From: Portulaca oleracea
Taxonomy: Eukaryota > Streptophyta > Magnoliopsida > Caryophyllales > Portulacaceae
Length of the DNA stretch: 64,000 bases
NCBI GenBank assembly: GCA_029582165.1
Contig: CM055874.1
Location: 47,181,769-47,245,768 of the forward strand
Direction: 5' to 3'
Shown: piece after piece, positions 38,011-48,600 of the stretch
How the letters are laid out: each line of letters begins with the position of its first letter
Numbering within the stretch: the first letter of the stretch is position 1
Made by a program: the position numbers and the translations under genes
Notes under the pieces: model-generated
Database searches by the model: none
The model's input: only the letters and a program-made list of their open reading frames with translations
Told to the model about the DNA's origin: nothing

Positions 38011-38226
38011 ATGAGCTTGTAGCTCAAGGACATGACCTCCCCACCAAGGTTCGATCCTTGATGACCATAATTTTGTTGGTAGGAATTGTCGGTGTCCTTG
38101 AAAAATGAAAGACTCTTTGTGGGCCTCATAATGATGTACCCCCTTCCCTTTGGATTGGTAGTTTTATTAGACTTCTATGAGATAAGAGACTCAATAGGTG
38201 ACTTAACTTATCAATGAAAAAGAATA
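38011..38226 (+). mobile_element. tRNA-derived SINE B
   Basis: Box A (TTGTAGCTCAAGGACATGAC) and a near-consensus box B (GGTTCGATCC, 38048-38057) sit at tRNA-like spacing. The body of about 215 bp ends CAATGAAAAAGAA. It shares its head with SINE A. Confidence 0.7.
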
Positions 38227-40715
38227 TGCTAAACTTCTTTTTTTTTTTTTTAAATACATTACTATCTACTCAAAGCTTCTTAAACCTACCTACTTTTACC
38301 TACCATCTTGCAACTAGTGTTGTTTTGAGTAAATGTCGTACTTGCACTCAAATTTTGTTAATTGTTATAAACATATGAATAAGAGAACTATTTGTGAGAG
38401 AATAGAGACATAAGAGCGGAGAGGAAAGAAAAGAATGAATATTTCATTTATAATAAAAGAAAACTTTACCACTAAGAATATTTTCTCATTAAGGGCATGT
38501 TCTTTTGGATGCTAAGTAAAATTTTACCTTTGTTTTTTTTTATATAATTAGCCAGTTAACCCATTTGATAATCTGAGAGAAAAGTGTCAATGAGCCCTGA
38601 TAAGGCACATACCCATCCCATAGAAAAACAGGCCCTGTACCATACACCAAAATTAATTTGAAGATGCTAAGAATAAAATGACTAAGACAAGCCTATGACA
38701 CCAAAGACCATTACAATCGAAAAATGCATACTGCCCTTAGGCAAACAGCAGTAGTAGCAATAACACAGCAGTAGCAATAACACAACCTTTGGTCTGCACA
38801 AATCGAGCCAACCAACATCCTTCCATCCATAGAAAACACACAAACAAATAAATCCAAGTCTTCCTCTAAACATCCATGCCTTATTCCCCTTTTCTTCTTT
38901 CAATCGAAGTTGTACTCCACTCTTTCTCAAAAGTCTCACCTTTTGCCTTAGCGCCTCCATTTATGGGTATACCATAAATTGAGTAAATTTAGGCTTGTCT
39001 TGTCATATTCTCTTTTATCTTTTTTGTCCAGACCATGCACACACCATAAAGTATAGTCATTGTCATTCTATCCTATAATATTTTCTCCCTCCTTTTTTTT
39101 GTCTTTTTTATTTGTTCCCTCAGGCATCCACCAAATTATAATCATATGAAAGTATGAAAGCCAACTAGGGTAAGCACCTTCAGAATGGCTCCACTAACAT
39201 AAATTGCAGATAAGTTTGTGAAGGGGGGGGGGGGGTCCAGAAAGAAGAGTAGAATGGTCAAATTGGCAGGGTTTCTTTTGCCTGTGCAACCAAGACGCTG
39301 TTTGTGGAAGTTGACAAAAGAGAGATTTTTGTTTTTCTTTGTAGGCCTCTCCAGTTTGATTTCCTCTGTTAGTGCATCCACTGCATCTTCTACTCTTCCT
39401 TTGAATTTAACCCCAATGATTGATCCAAATTCTATTGCTTCCTGAGCACAATCGCCAATGTCTCCATTTCCTTTTTGTTATTTAATATTTTCATTTGGTT
39501 ACATCATATTCAAAACATAATCCAACCCAAACCATGTTGATCGAAACATTACCCAATTCAAATGATGCACTTGCCAAGTCTCATTTTAATCAAAGGCATC
39601 ACAGGATCACCACTTTTATAATTTTTAAATCAATGGATGCATTTATAGTGATTGTCAACCATGACAACCACCTTAACTAAAATAAATCTTACTCGTATAT
39701 GTGTGAAATTTTTTAATCTTTTCTATTTAATATAAATTGTAAAATATATTCTGTTAAATTTTATTTTATTTTAAAAAAATTTAAATAAATATTTTTTCAA
39801 AATATGCTTCTAAGCAAAAACTTAGAGTTAAATAATTAAATTTTAAAATATTTTTAATTAAGAAAATATGTTTTATAATGTCGTACTAAATAAAAAAATG
39901 AATGGTAAAGATAAAAATTGACAGATATATAGATAAACATTGTTTTCATTGTGGTAGTTATCATGGTTGACAACCATTATAAGTTTTTTCAATCAATTAC
40001 GAGTGGCTAATTAATTCTTTCTATGCAGGCCACAACATAAGTAATTAAATCAAGCAAAGCTCGAGTGAACACCATTGAAAAGTGAGATTTTTGACCTTTA
40101 AGTTCTAGCACGAAAGAATTTGAATTATAAGGTTTCAGAAAAACCTATGAAATTCTTAATTATATTTATATCGATGGGTTTTTGGACACTAATACAATAT
40201 ACTTTAAGGGTGTTTGACAATAATGCATTGAAATTTTTTCTTAGACAATAATATACTATAATTTAGGGTTGTTGGACAATATGCACATGAAACGATTTCA
40301 ACGGTGGTTAACTTAATGACGGTCTTACATGGTGGGTTTAGTAGAAGAATGGCGGTCTTACGTGGTGGGTTTAGTAGTAGAAGAATTTAAAATATACCAA
40401 TATACCAAGCCACAGGAATTGGACATTAATCATCAATTGCAGCAGATCCTGGCTCGGGTAAACATGCGCGATGTCATCACATTAAGTAATTATCTTTGTG
40501 AGTACTCAAACATAATAACAAGGGGAGGTAACAAGCAACAGACAACTGGTGTAGCCTACCCTACATCTTCAAGATGCAGAAATGTATCCAGACTATCAGC
40601 CATGACTGTTAACAGCTATTTGATACATGATGGTGTCAATCACGGGGCCACTCTGGTAACACAGGATCGCACACTACGAAAGTGAGTTCTGACCTTGTGG
40701 AGTTGGGTTATCAAC
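38227..40715. other. Intergenic region between DTC and nCBP, no gene
   Basis: No convincing gene. It contains a G13 run (39223-39235), a tandem duplication near 40318-40385 built on GACGGTCTTACATGGTGGGT, and the nCBP 3' UTR next to 40715. The region 39700-39970 is extremely AT-rich. An ORF-like stretch at 40329-40685 overlaps the nCBP 3' UTR on the opposite strand and shows no recognisable domain. Confidence 0.5.
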
Positions 40716-43700
40716 TTATCCCCTCAGCCACGTGTTCCTGTATGATGAGTTGTCGCGCAAGGAAGCATCGTGGGGTTTGTATTCCATCATGTAACCGTGG
40801 GGGAGCTTCAGGTGCCGTTTGATTGCATCTCGTAATGCCATTACAGCCTGTGTTTGAAGACATTAGGCATGATTTACGACAAATCCTGGGTGTGTAATAA
40901 TTGAGGTCAAAATTGATTGAGTGATGATAATAATTTAAGGTGCAAACCTGATGATCAGATGCATTCCTATTCCACACGCTCAGTATGTCCTCGCTGAACC
41001 GAATGCTAAGCACTGCACCACATATGTTATCCCCATAGTCAAGCTGGTCACCCACCAAAGCTAGCACCTGGAAATAATATGGCATTTTTTCAACATTTTG
41101 TTTGGATAAAGGCGGGATGACTCCATTTCAAAGCACACAAATGCAGAAATAGTAGACAAATTTTCCTGAGCATACGCTATATAAAGTGGGTAAAAAAAGG
41201 GTTCTGCAGTAGGGCTCCCACTGGTTTCAAGCCAACCCTCTTCTGTCCAAGTTGTTATTAGGTACTCCCTCGGGCCTGGTCTATCTAGCAAGTAGTCCCT
41301 CACAACATTTTTTTCGGATATATACAAAGGAAAATAGGGGAGTTACAAATAAAGGCAAAAAAAAAATCATAGTTGTTGGGACTACCTAATAATATACCCT
41401 TCCTAGTCTTCCACACAAGGAAGAATCTGACAGAAGCAGTGTTCTATTCCTACTCGAAGACTGCTAAAACCAATGATTCTAGCACATCAAAGGTTCAGAA
41501 GGGACAGTGATATTTTTAAAACCATGGTAGTGAGTACATCAAAGGCGACTTAAAACCATAGTAGCGAGTAGCGACCAAGACAAAAACATAAGGTGCCATG
41601 ACAGTAGAGGACAAGCAACAGAGAGAATCACTAACCAGGTCCTCCCAGAACCTCCCCGAAACAGCCTTCTTGAATCGGATGATCCACTTGCCACCATTAC
41701 AATTGGCAGAATCCTGACGGTAACACACATCCAAGCTTTCAGTGTCAGAAAGCTACAAGCTTTGAAACTCAAATACGAGAGTTAACATCAAAAAATCATA
41801 ATTGGAATCAATGGCTTACCTCCCACAGTGGACGAATGCCATCCTTGAAAAGATGCAGATCAGTAGGACTAGGCAAAGAAGAAGGACGAGCCAAATGACA
41901 ATAGCAGACCCAAAATCCTTCAACCTGTCATGTAAATGAAATGAAACACTAAAACACTGAACTAAGGAGAGAAACAACTGTAAGACAGAACAATCTATAC
42001 AATAATCTTACTGTGCTGAAGTCTACGAGTCTCTTTATGCTTTCTTCATATGGTGTTTGAGTTCGCACGCCAGGTGTTCGACGAGTGTACCAGAACACAA
42101 ATTTATGCTGCACAGAATGGTCAGAATAGCATTAGTAATGCCATATCACTATAAGTATTGGGGAAAAGAAATGTCAACAGATCAAGGAAGTTAAATCAGT
42201 CATAGGTATGCCAGGTAGGAAAACCAAAAGTCACTGCAGATACCATCAATCAAGCAAGCAGAGGGAACTGCACGAACCAGAGTACACCATAGCATGCACT
42301 AACTATAACCAAACAAATGAAACAAGATCATACACTGAAGTCACATCTATTATAGTGGGAAAGTTAGTACATTGTTCCACCAACAGAATATATACACTAT
42401 TTGCCACATGATGTATTTAAAGATGTATATTGCGTCCACTTCAGGACAGTACAACACAAGCAACAAAGAGCATCTCACTTTGATAAAATTGGTTATTTAT
42501 GACAAGCTCCAACTTAAGATAATGTGCTAGTAAACCCTGAGAAGACTTGAACTTGCTTCTTAGAGGAAGCAGCCTTAGTACTACCTCCACAAAGGACCTT
42601 CCCTTGGACCCTAGGGTAGAAGTGTTCCAGATAAAAAGGTGATTGCTTTTTTGTCATGGAAGTTCAACAAGAAGAGCAGCACTCATAATTACATCCAAAC
42701 AATTCATTCTGTAATTTATTAGCACGACGGTTGATTAAAGGCAAAATGTTCCAAGATCACCAGGTTTGCATTTCTATTCATGAACTGGACAAAGACATCC
42801 ATAGGCTGAAAATTTCAATGGCTACATTCAACACTGTTTGTACATTGAAAGATGGTATCGTGGATTCCTGCATCAACTTCCATGAAAAGTGTGCCATGTC
42901 AAATTTTAATTTCTTTTAGAACCACATAGAGACAAAACCAAATTCTTCATTGTGATCAGGACTTGTCTTCTCTCAATCTACAGCCTTGCCCTATAGTTTG
43001 AGGCAATCATGTTTCTGGTTAGTGACCCTTTTGCACATGGGCATCACTTCTTCATGTCTTCTCAATAATACACTTTATTATTTATCCACCTTCCCTCCAA
43101 AATAAAATGAAATAAAAGGAGATAAAGCGCTCGTATTGGCATGATAAAATGAAAAATCAAAATTTTTAGGCAAAAAAAATTCTGATTTTTAAGATTCTAA
43201 GATTTTTGACATGGACACCCACAAGGGCACAAAAGTACATTCACTAAGGGAAAACATGGAACTTGGAAAATTGACATCCTTATACAAAACTTTTTAGACT
43301 ACCATTGGATGCTTCTACTGGACAAAATCCGCCTAATTTACTCCTACTGTAATTTCAAGAGGTATTAGTGATATAGGAAAATAGACCAGACACTGACCAG
43401 AAGCTCAACTTGAAATCAATGGAGCAGGTAGCAAATGTAGAATACAGTCATCAAAGCTGAGAATCATTAGTAAACTACAATGAAGTGTGGAATTCATCCA
43501 TTAGCCACATTGATTACGTCTAATTTAAGCCAGCATATCAGAGTTTACCACACCAAAGATGATAGGCCAAGAATGCAGACTGTACAGGTTTTCCAATTCC
43601 TTGGCAATGATATGGTAGACACACTTCTAACACATCCAGATGCCTAGGAAGTAGGAACAATATGCAAACAAGTTTAGGTACACCTAACAACAAACCTAAC

Positions 43701-45886
43701 CGGTTTAAAGTTCATTCCTCCTTTTCATGCCACTCAGCTTTACATGGAGATCCTCTAGGAGCTGGGTCATCAAAATTCTCAATAAGAAGCTTCTTATTTC
43801 ATGATTTTCAGCCACTACATTCATGATGCTCTCCTTGAAGAATACTCGAGCAATGTAGGATACATCCTAACCAATAAAACCTAATATGAACATGCAGGTT
43901 TAAAAATCCATTCCAAATTTCATGTCACTCAACCACTCCTATTATTGTATTCATTGCAACTGTCACAGAAAGCTTTTTTTTTATAGGAAAAAGATATATG
44001 TTAATAATAAGATAAAAGAAGTGATACTTAACTAGCACCATATAAAATTATTTACATCCAATAAACAAACTACCCACAAAATCTACCACCTCAAAAGAGA
44101 AAGAGCTAAACTTCCTATTCACCCAAAAGAAGAGAGAGTTGACAAAATTGTCTTTCAATCTCTGAAGAGGGATTTCAATTCCTCAAAAACCCTTCGGTTC
44201 CTTTCTTTCTAGATAACCCAAAAAACCACAAGAGGTATAACCAAGACCACCTTCTTGGGTTTCTTGCCAAAGAAACTTTCCGAAGATAAGAGACATCTCC
44301 TAACAGAATAGGATACAAAACAAGGAACACCCAGACAACCAAAGGCTAAAGCCCAAAGTGGCCTAGCGAAGTTGTAATGCAACAAAAGATGATTTGGAGA
44401 TTCAAGATCCATGTAGTACATGCTAAACCTATTCTTCTCAAGACCCATCTCACCGTGTACTACATATAGTAAAGCCCAAAGTGACCTAGCGAAGTTAAGA
44501 TGTTCTTATGTGTTGCTTCCCAAACAAAAAATGAAACCTTCAAAGGGTAGAAGACTTCCATATAGTACTAGATGGAAAAGCTCCAGTCTCCAAAAGATGC
44601 AGATAGGAAGGATCCATGCTATGAAGATTTGAATGGTAGGAACTCACGGAAAAACCCCCATTCTTCTCAAGACCCATGTCACCGTGTCTTGTGAGGAGTA
44701 CCCTGCTAGATGCTCACTCGTATTTGCAACTTATGATTTTCCCACAGATTCAATTTGTCACATGGCTATTCTCCAATGGATGGATCATGCAATTTTCAAT
44801 CTTAAAACTAACACTGCCCTTATGTTCACGACTTACAGTCTTACAATCACCGAACTCACGATCCTTAACTCACTTAGCGTCATTGTCTGTTGCAACTTAT
44901 TTTTCGAGTAATGCAAAACATAACATCAAGGGGTTCCCAGTTGATGGGGATCATATAACTAAAGTTTCAACTGTTGCATCACATGCCAATGTAAAAATTC
45001 ATTAAAAACAATAAGGCTTCTTAACTATTTTTCGCTGCATTTTCCCAATTTACTCCATAAACACCTGAAACTTAACCAAATTACACCAGTTTTGTTTCAA
45101 TAAACTATCAAATCCGTCAACTAATACCCATTTCTACCACCAGAAGTCACCTTAAACTTAACCAAATTACAATCCTTGTGCATCAATAAACATCATAACA
45201 GATAAGTTAATTCCACCAGCAGCACAATTCCAGGGTTTCCACAATGAAATTTGAATTCCAGTACCAAAAATGACCTATAACCCAACCCAATCAAGATCTA
45301 ATGAGTTCAGAAAACCATCACTACCCAAAAAGAAAAGAAAAGAAAAGAAAAGGGATCACTAACAAATTCCAATACACAACATAAGCCAGAAACACTATCA
45401 AATCGGTAAAAAAAAAAGAAGTATCCTTTTACTCCATCGTCATCCTAAATCACAACTTTAGCCAAAAACAAATCTCCACTTCATAACGTCAAATCCGTCA
45501 GACAATACACATTTCTACTCCGCAAGTCACCCTAAATCACAATCTTTTCGCTTCCATAATCACCTTAAGCTTAGCCAAGTACACAATTCTCATTTCAATA
45601 AGCAATCAAATCCGTCAAACATTCCCCATTTCAACTCGGGAAGGAACCTTAAACTTAACCAAATGACATAATTTCACATGAATAAACTTGAGAGCAGTAA
45701 ATACATGTCTCGAAAGCGAGAGAGAAAGAGTGATACCCTGAGGGGATGAAGACCAGCTTTGAGTTCGCGAGCTTGACGTTCGCGATCTTCGACTTCTCTA
45801 TCGGCAAGGGATTGATCGACAACTAAACCTTGATTGTTGTTGTTGTTGTTGTTCTCTGGTAAATCTTTCCTGTCCGCCATTTCCAT
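40716..45886 (-). CDS. nCBP: Novel cap-binding protein (class II eIF4E, 4EHP-type)
   Basis: This eIF4E-related protein binds the mRNA 5' cap. Minus-strand exons are 45886-45737, 42107-42012, 41924-41820, 41713-41636, 41067-40948 and 40847-40716; all are GT-AG and give 226 aa. The eIF4E core is clear: HPLR then [61 protein letters not shown] and [13 protein letters not shown]. Two of the cap-stacking positions that are Trp in class I eIF4E are Phe53 and Tyr70 here, while Trp116 and Trp175 are kept, which marks class II (nCBP/4EHP). The start at 45886 is followed by a second Met two codons on. Seven Asn at 12-18 come from a coding (AAC)n microsatellite. Intron 1 is 3.6 kb and carries a LINE fragment and a minisatellite. 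Confidence 0.95.
43972..44700 (-). pseudogene. L1-type LINE 3' fragment in nCBP intron 1
   Basis: The minus strand reads [20 protein letters not shown] then [17 protein letters not shown], close to the fragment at 24557-25610, and shares the same 3' end (TTTTTTTTATAGGAAAAAGA on the + strand). A CTCAAGACCCATCTCACCGTG segment is repeated at about 44436 and 44668, pointing to internal rearrangement. Confidence 0.75.
45050..45670. repeat. Degenerate minisatellite, unit about 100 bp
   Basis: At least four diverged units share CAAATCCGTCA(A/G)AC, then CATTTCTACTCC, then AAGTCACCTTAAACTTAACC, then CAATAAACA. They are spread across the end of nCBP intron 1 with unrelated sequence between units 1 and 2. 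Confidence 0.55.
45835..45856 (-). repeat. Coding (AAC)n microsatellite in nCBP exon 1
   Basis: The TTG repeats on the + strand encode seven consecutive Asn near the N terminus of nCBP. Confidence 0.9.
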
Positions 45887-46210
45887 TTCTAGGAGTAGAA
45901 CTTGGTTTCTGTTTTTTCTTTTGGTTTCGTTTCGGTCGACTCAAACCCTAAACCGCGTCTTTCTGTTTCTCTCTCCCTTCCTTCCTAACTTCCCCACGGT
46001 GGCCAAGAGAGAGAAACCTTATGAATGTCGATGGGACTTTATTGGTCGCGCTTCACCAATTACATCATCTCCAATTCTCAATAGGTTATTTTCATTTATA
46101 TGATTATCGTATGAAATTATTTAGGTTATAATTGAAAATATTTTTTATAAAAATTATATATTTTAAATTTTTTTAAAAAAATATATTGTAAAATAGTTAA
46201 AGAAAATGTT

Positions 46211-46606
46211 AGGAATGGCAACTGGGTGGGGAAACCCCGAAATCAATTGGGTTCCGCCCCGCTATGGAAAAAATCCTCCGCCCCCGATGGACATGGGGAC
46301 GGGTTTGGGGATGGGCACAAAGACGATTTAGTGAGTCAGTATTCAAGCAGTCATCCCGATCGACGCTCGGTCCTCGGTTGGAACTCGTCTAGCCTTCACA
46401 AAATCTCATTTCTTTGTAAGTTTTTCACCATCATGGATTCCTATTTTCAATTATGTTTGTGTTCAATCTTTTTTATCTTCATTCTGATTTGTTTGTGTTC
46501 ATTGTGAATTTAACTTGCATTTTTGAATTTGGCTTACACTTTAGTTGTCTGCCTTGTTTTTGTTTAGGGTATATCCTCATCCCCGACCCGCCCCATTGTC
46601 ATCCCT
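46211..46606. mobile_element. GGGTC-rich hAT-like element between nCBP and UTP23
   Basis: The termini AGGAATGGCAACTGGGTGGG and, inverted at right, AGGGATGACAATGGGGCGGG are a long imperfect inverted repeat of the type seen at 2322-2948. It is 396 bp and non-coding. The flanks do not show a clean 8-bp duplication. Confidence 0.7.
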
Positions 46607-46639
46607 ATATTTAACACTCCTTAAAAAAGAAAGAGAACA

Positions 46640-46815
46640 TTAGTATTGGTGTTGATAAAAATTTGGATTCGGATAAATTTAGGTCGATCAAATTCAGACA
46701 ATGTACAAACTCAGATTAAAAGTTGATGGTCGGAGCTAGTTTTTTTTATCCAAGTCGGGCCAAAATGATAATTCGGACGAAGCTAAATTCGGCTTAAAAT
46801 CGGGTTCAGACAATA
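46640..46815. repeat. TTCGG-rich degenerate repeat
   Basis: Diverged words such as TTCGGATAAATTTAGGTCG and AATTCGGACGAAGC resemble the fields at 15665-16035 and 62340-62786. Ends are not defined. Confidence 0.45.
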
Positions 46816-47103
46816 GAAAAAGAGAAACTTTTTTGTCCGCATATTTGGTCAATGTTACAATCGTGTACGGATCAAAACCATATTCTTTTCAGGTCAAACA
46901 AATTTTAAAATATTTTTAGTAAAATTAAATTTGAAGAGTATAACATAAATAAATATATAATTAGGATAAAGTGGACTTGTTAAATGAATATTATAATGTA
47001 AAAATGTAGGATTGAGTTCCTATTTTTATAAAACAAATGGAATAAAGTTTCAAAAAGTAAAAATGATTTGTCATGTCAACCCTCGCTTAAAATCCAAAAA
47101 TTT

Positions 47104-47275
47104 CAATGTATATTAGATGCATCCGGAGTATGTGTTCCAAATATTTGTGAGTGAACAATCATATAAATCAGAGTGAACAATTATAATAATTAGAGTGAAC
47201 AAGATATTGCATATGAGTGAATAATTATTGAATCTGGAACACATGCTTAAGGACTCGGTAGCACCTAATAAATTG
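47104..47275. mobile_element. Mutator-type MITE, copy 1
   Basis: The ends CAATGTATATTAGATGCATC and, inverted at right, CAATTTATTAGGTGCTACCG match each other and the copy at 47304-47476, with an interior built on GTGAACAAT words. No 9-bp TSD is evident for this copy. Confidence 0.65.
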
Positions 47276-47303
47276 CACAAAAACTTGGATTGCTATTGCA
47301 CTT

Positions 47304-47476
47304 CCCTATTTATTAGGTGCTCCCGGAATACGTGCTCTAGATTGTAGAATTGTTTACCCACATATATTAGATTGTTCACCATAGATATTAGATTGTTCAC
47401 TCTCATTACAATGATTGTTCACTTATAATTTATAAATATCTAGAGCACATATGTCGAATGGATGCAATATATATTG
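47304..47476. mobile_element. Mutator-type MITE, copy 2, with 9-bp TSD
   Basis: The 173-bp element is flanked on both sides by ATTGCACTT (47295-47303 and 47477-47485). The termini are inverted and match copy 1. The 9-bp duplication suggests mobilisation by a Mutator-type transposase. Confidence 0.75.
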
Positions 47477-47499
47477 ATTGCACTTGCTGTTGAGCCCTA

Positions 47500-48600
47500 A
47501 ACCCTGACCCCTCTTTTCTTTGTTGGATGCAAAGCCCTAAACCCTAATCACTTCCATCGGAAATTACTACACGCCCACTCTTGAATCTCGGTCTCTCTCT
47601 CTCTCTCATTCTCTTTTGGTTTACCGGCTGTAAGTTACTCTTTCTGTGTATCTTTCATCCATAATCTATTCTTAACTCTCAAGATATTGCAGCTTCTTAT
47701 GATTTACGAATTGATTTTTTTTTTTTGAATTAGGCTGTGCCCATTTATAAATAGTTTTTTTTTTTTGAGGAAATAAGCTGAATGATTGTAATCTATTCTA
47801 AATTGGTTTCTTTGAAATGTGAATGATTCAATGTGGTTAAATTAGGTTTTGTCAAAATGTAAATTGATTAGTGTGATAAAATTAAGGTTTACCAGCTTAT
47901 GAATCGGATTATGTGAATATTGTTAAATTAGGATTTGTTAGTTGAACGTCTAACTGACTAATTTTCTATTTGATTTTGTAGATTTTTGTTTGTTAGGATT
48001 TCAAATACTTGATAGCTAATTGAAATACTGAATGTCTAATTTGCTAACTTGTTAAGGGCCCAATGTGGTTAAGTTAGGATTTGGAATACTTGTTAACCTC
48101 TTTACTTTGTGCATGTTTTGTGATGTTCTCATTGCTTAATTTGTTGGTCTTTGAGTGTTTCGGTGATGCGCAAAACTTGTTTGATTAATTCTACTTCATA
48201 GTTTCTGTTCAAAAAGGAGAGATTTTTAAGAAGATTGCTACAAAATCAGTGTCTCATTGGAGTCCCCTATCCACAAATTCACGTCTGAAGTTTGAATGTT
48301 TTAGTGCTAAATGTAAAATGACTAATTGTAAATTTCATTTAATAATTATTATTGTGTGGTTAAATATCATTTCACGGACTAATGTTTGATTTGGCTTCTT
48401 TGGTAGCATTCATTTTCTTTTTGGTGTTAGTGAAATTTGAATTTTTAGCAAATTTGTTGTTGACACCACTGATTCTGAATCTAGGATAAGGACATTCATT
48501 TTTAAAAATAACAATAAATTTAATGTGAAAGTGTTGATTCAAACATTTGATCTGCCTATGTTCTTTTTCTCATGTAGAAGACACCATTTGCTAGGAAGCC
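47500..48600 (+). promoter_or_regulatory. UTP23 leader with 5' UTR intron
   Basis: A CT repeat (CTCTCTCTCTCTC, about 47591-47606) lies in the likely first exon. TTACCGGCT|GTAAGT at 47629/47630 is a strong donor, and TTCTCATGTAG|AAGACACC at 48577/48578 a strong acceptor, giving a 948-bp 5' UTR intron that ends 23 bases before the ATG. Short CCCTAAACCCTAA words (telobox-like) at about 47495 and 47533 lie upstream; teloboxes are common in promoters of plant ribosome-biogenesis genes. Confidence 0.6.

Larger units (their letters stand above)
42108..45736 (-). other. Intron 1 of nCBP (3.6 kb)
   Basis: The intron holds unassigned AT-rich sequence (42108-43970), a LINE 3' fragment (43972-44700), a simple AAAAG repeat at about 45331-45352, and a degenerate minisatellite close to exon 1 (45050-45670). 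No exon-like sequence was recognised. Confidence 0.6.

Noticed and set aside
38682..39445. ORFs at 38682-38960 (-), 39142-39381 (-) and 39218-39445 (+)
   Set aside because: No domain, overlapping frames and a G13 run; not supported as genes.
40329..40685. 118-aa + strand ORF
   Set aside because: No domain, begins in a tandem duplication, and lies over the nCBP 3' flank on the other strand; probably chance.
45674..45736. Reading nCBP exon 1 through to [13 protein letters not shown]
   Set aside because: Past the AGG|GTATCA donor the homology to eIF4E ends; splicing to HKFVFWY restores it.
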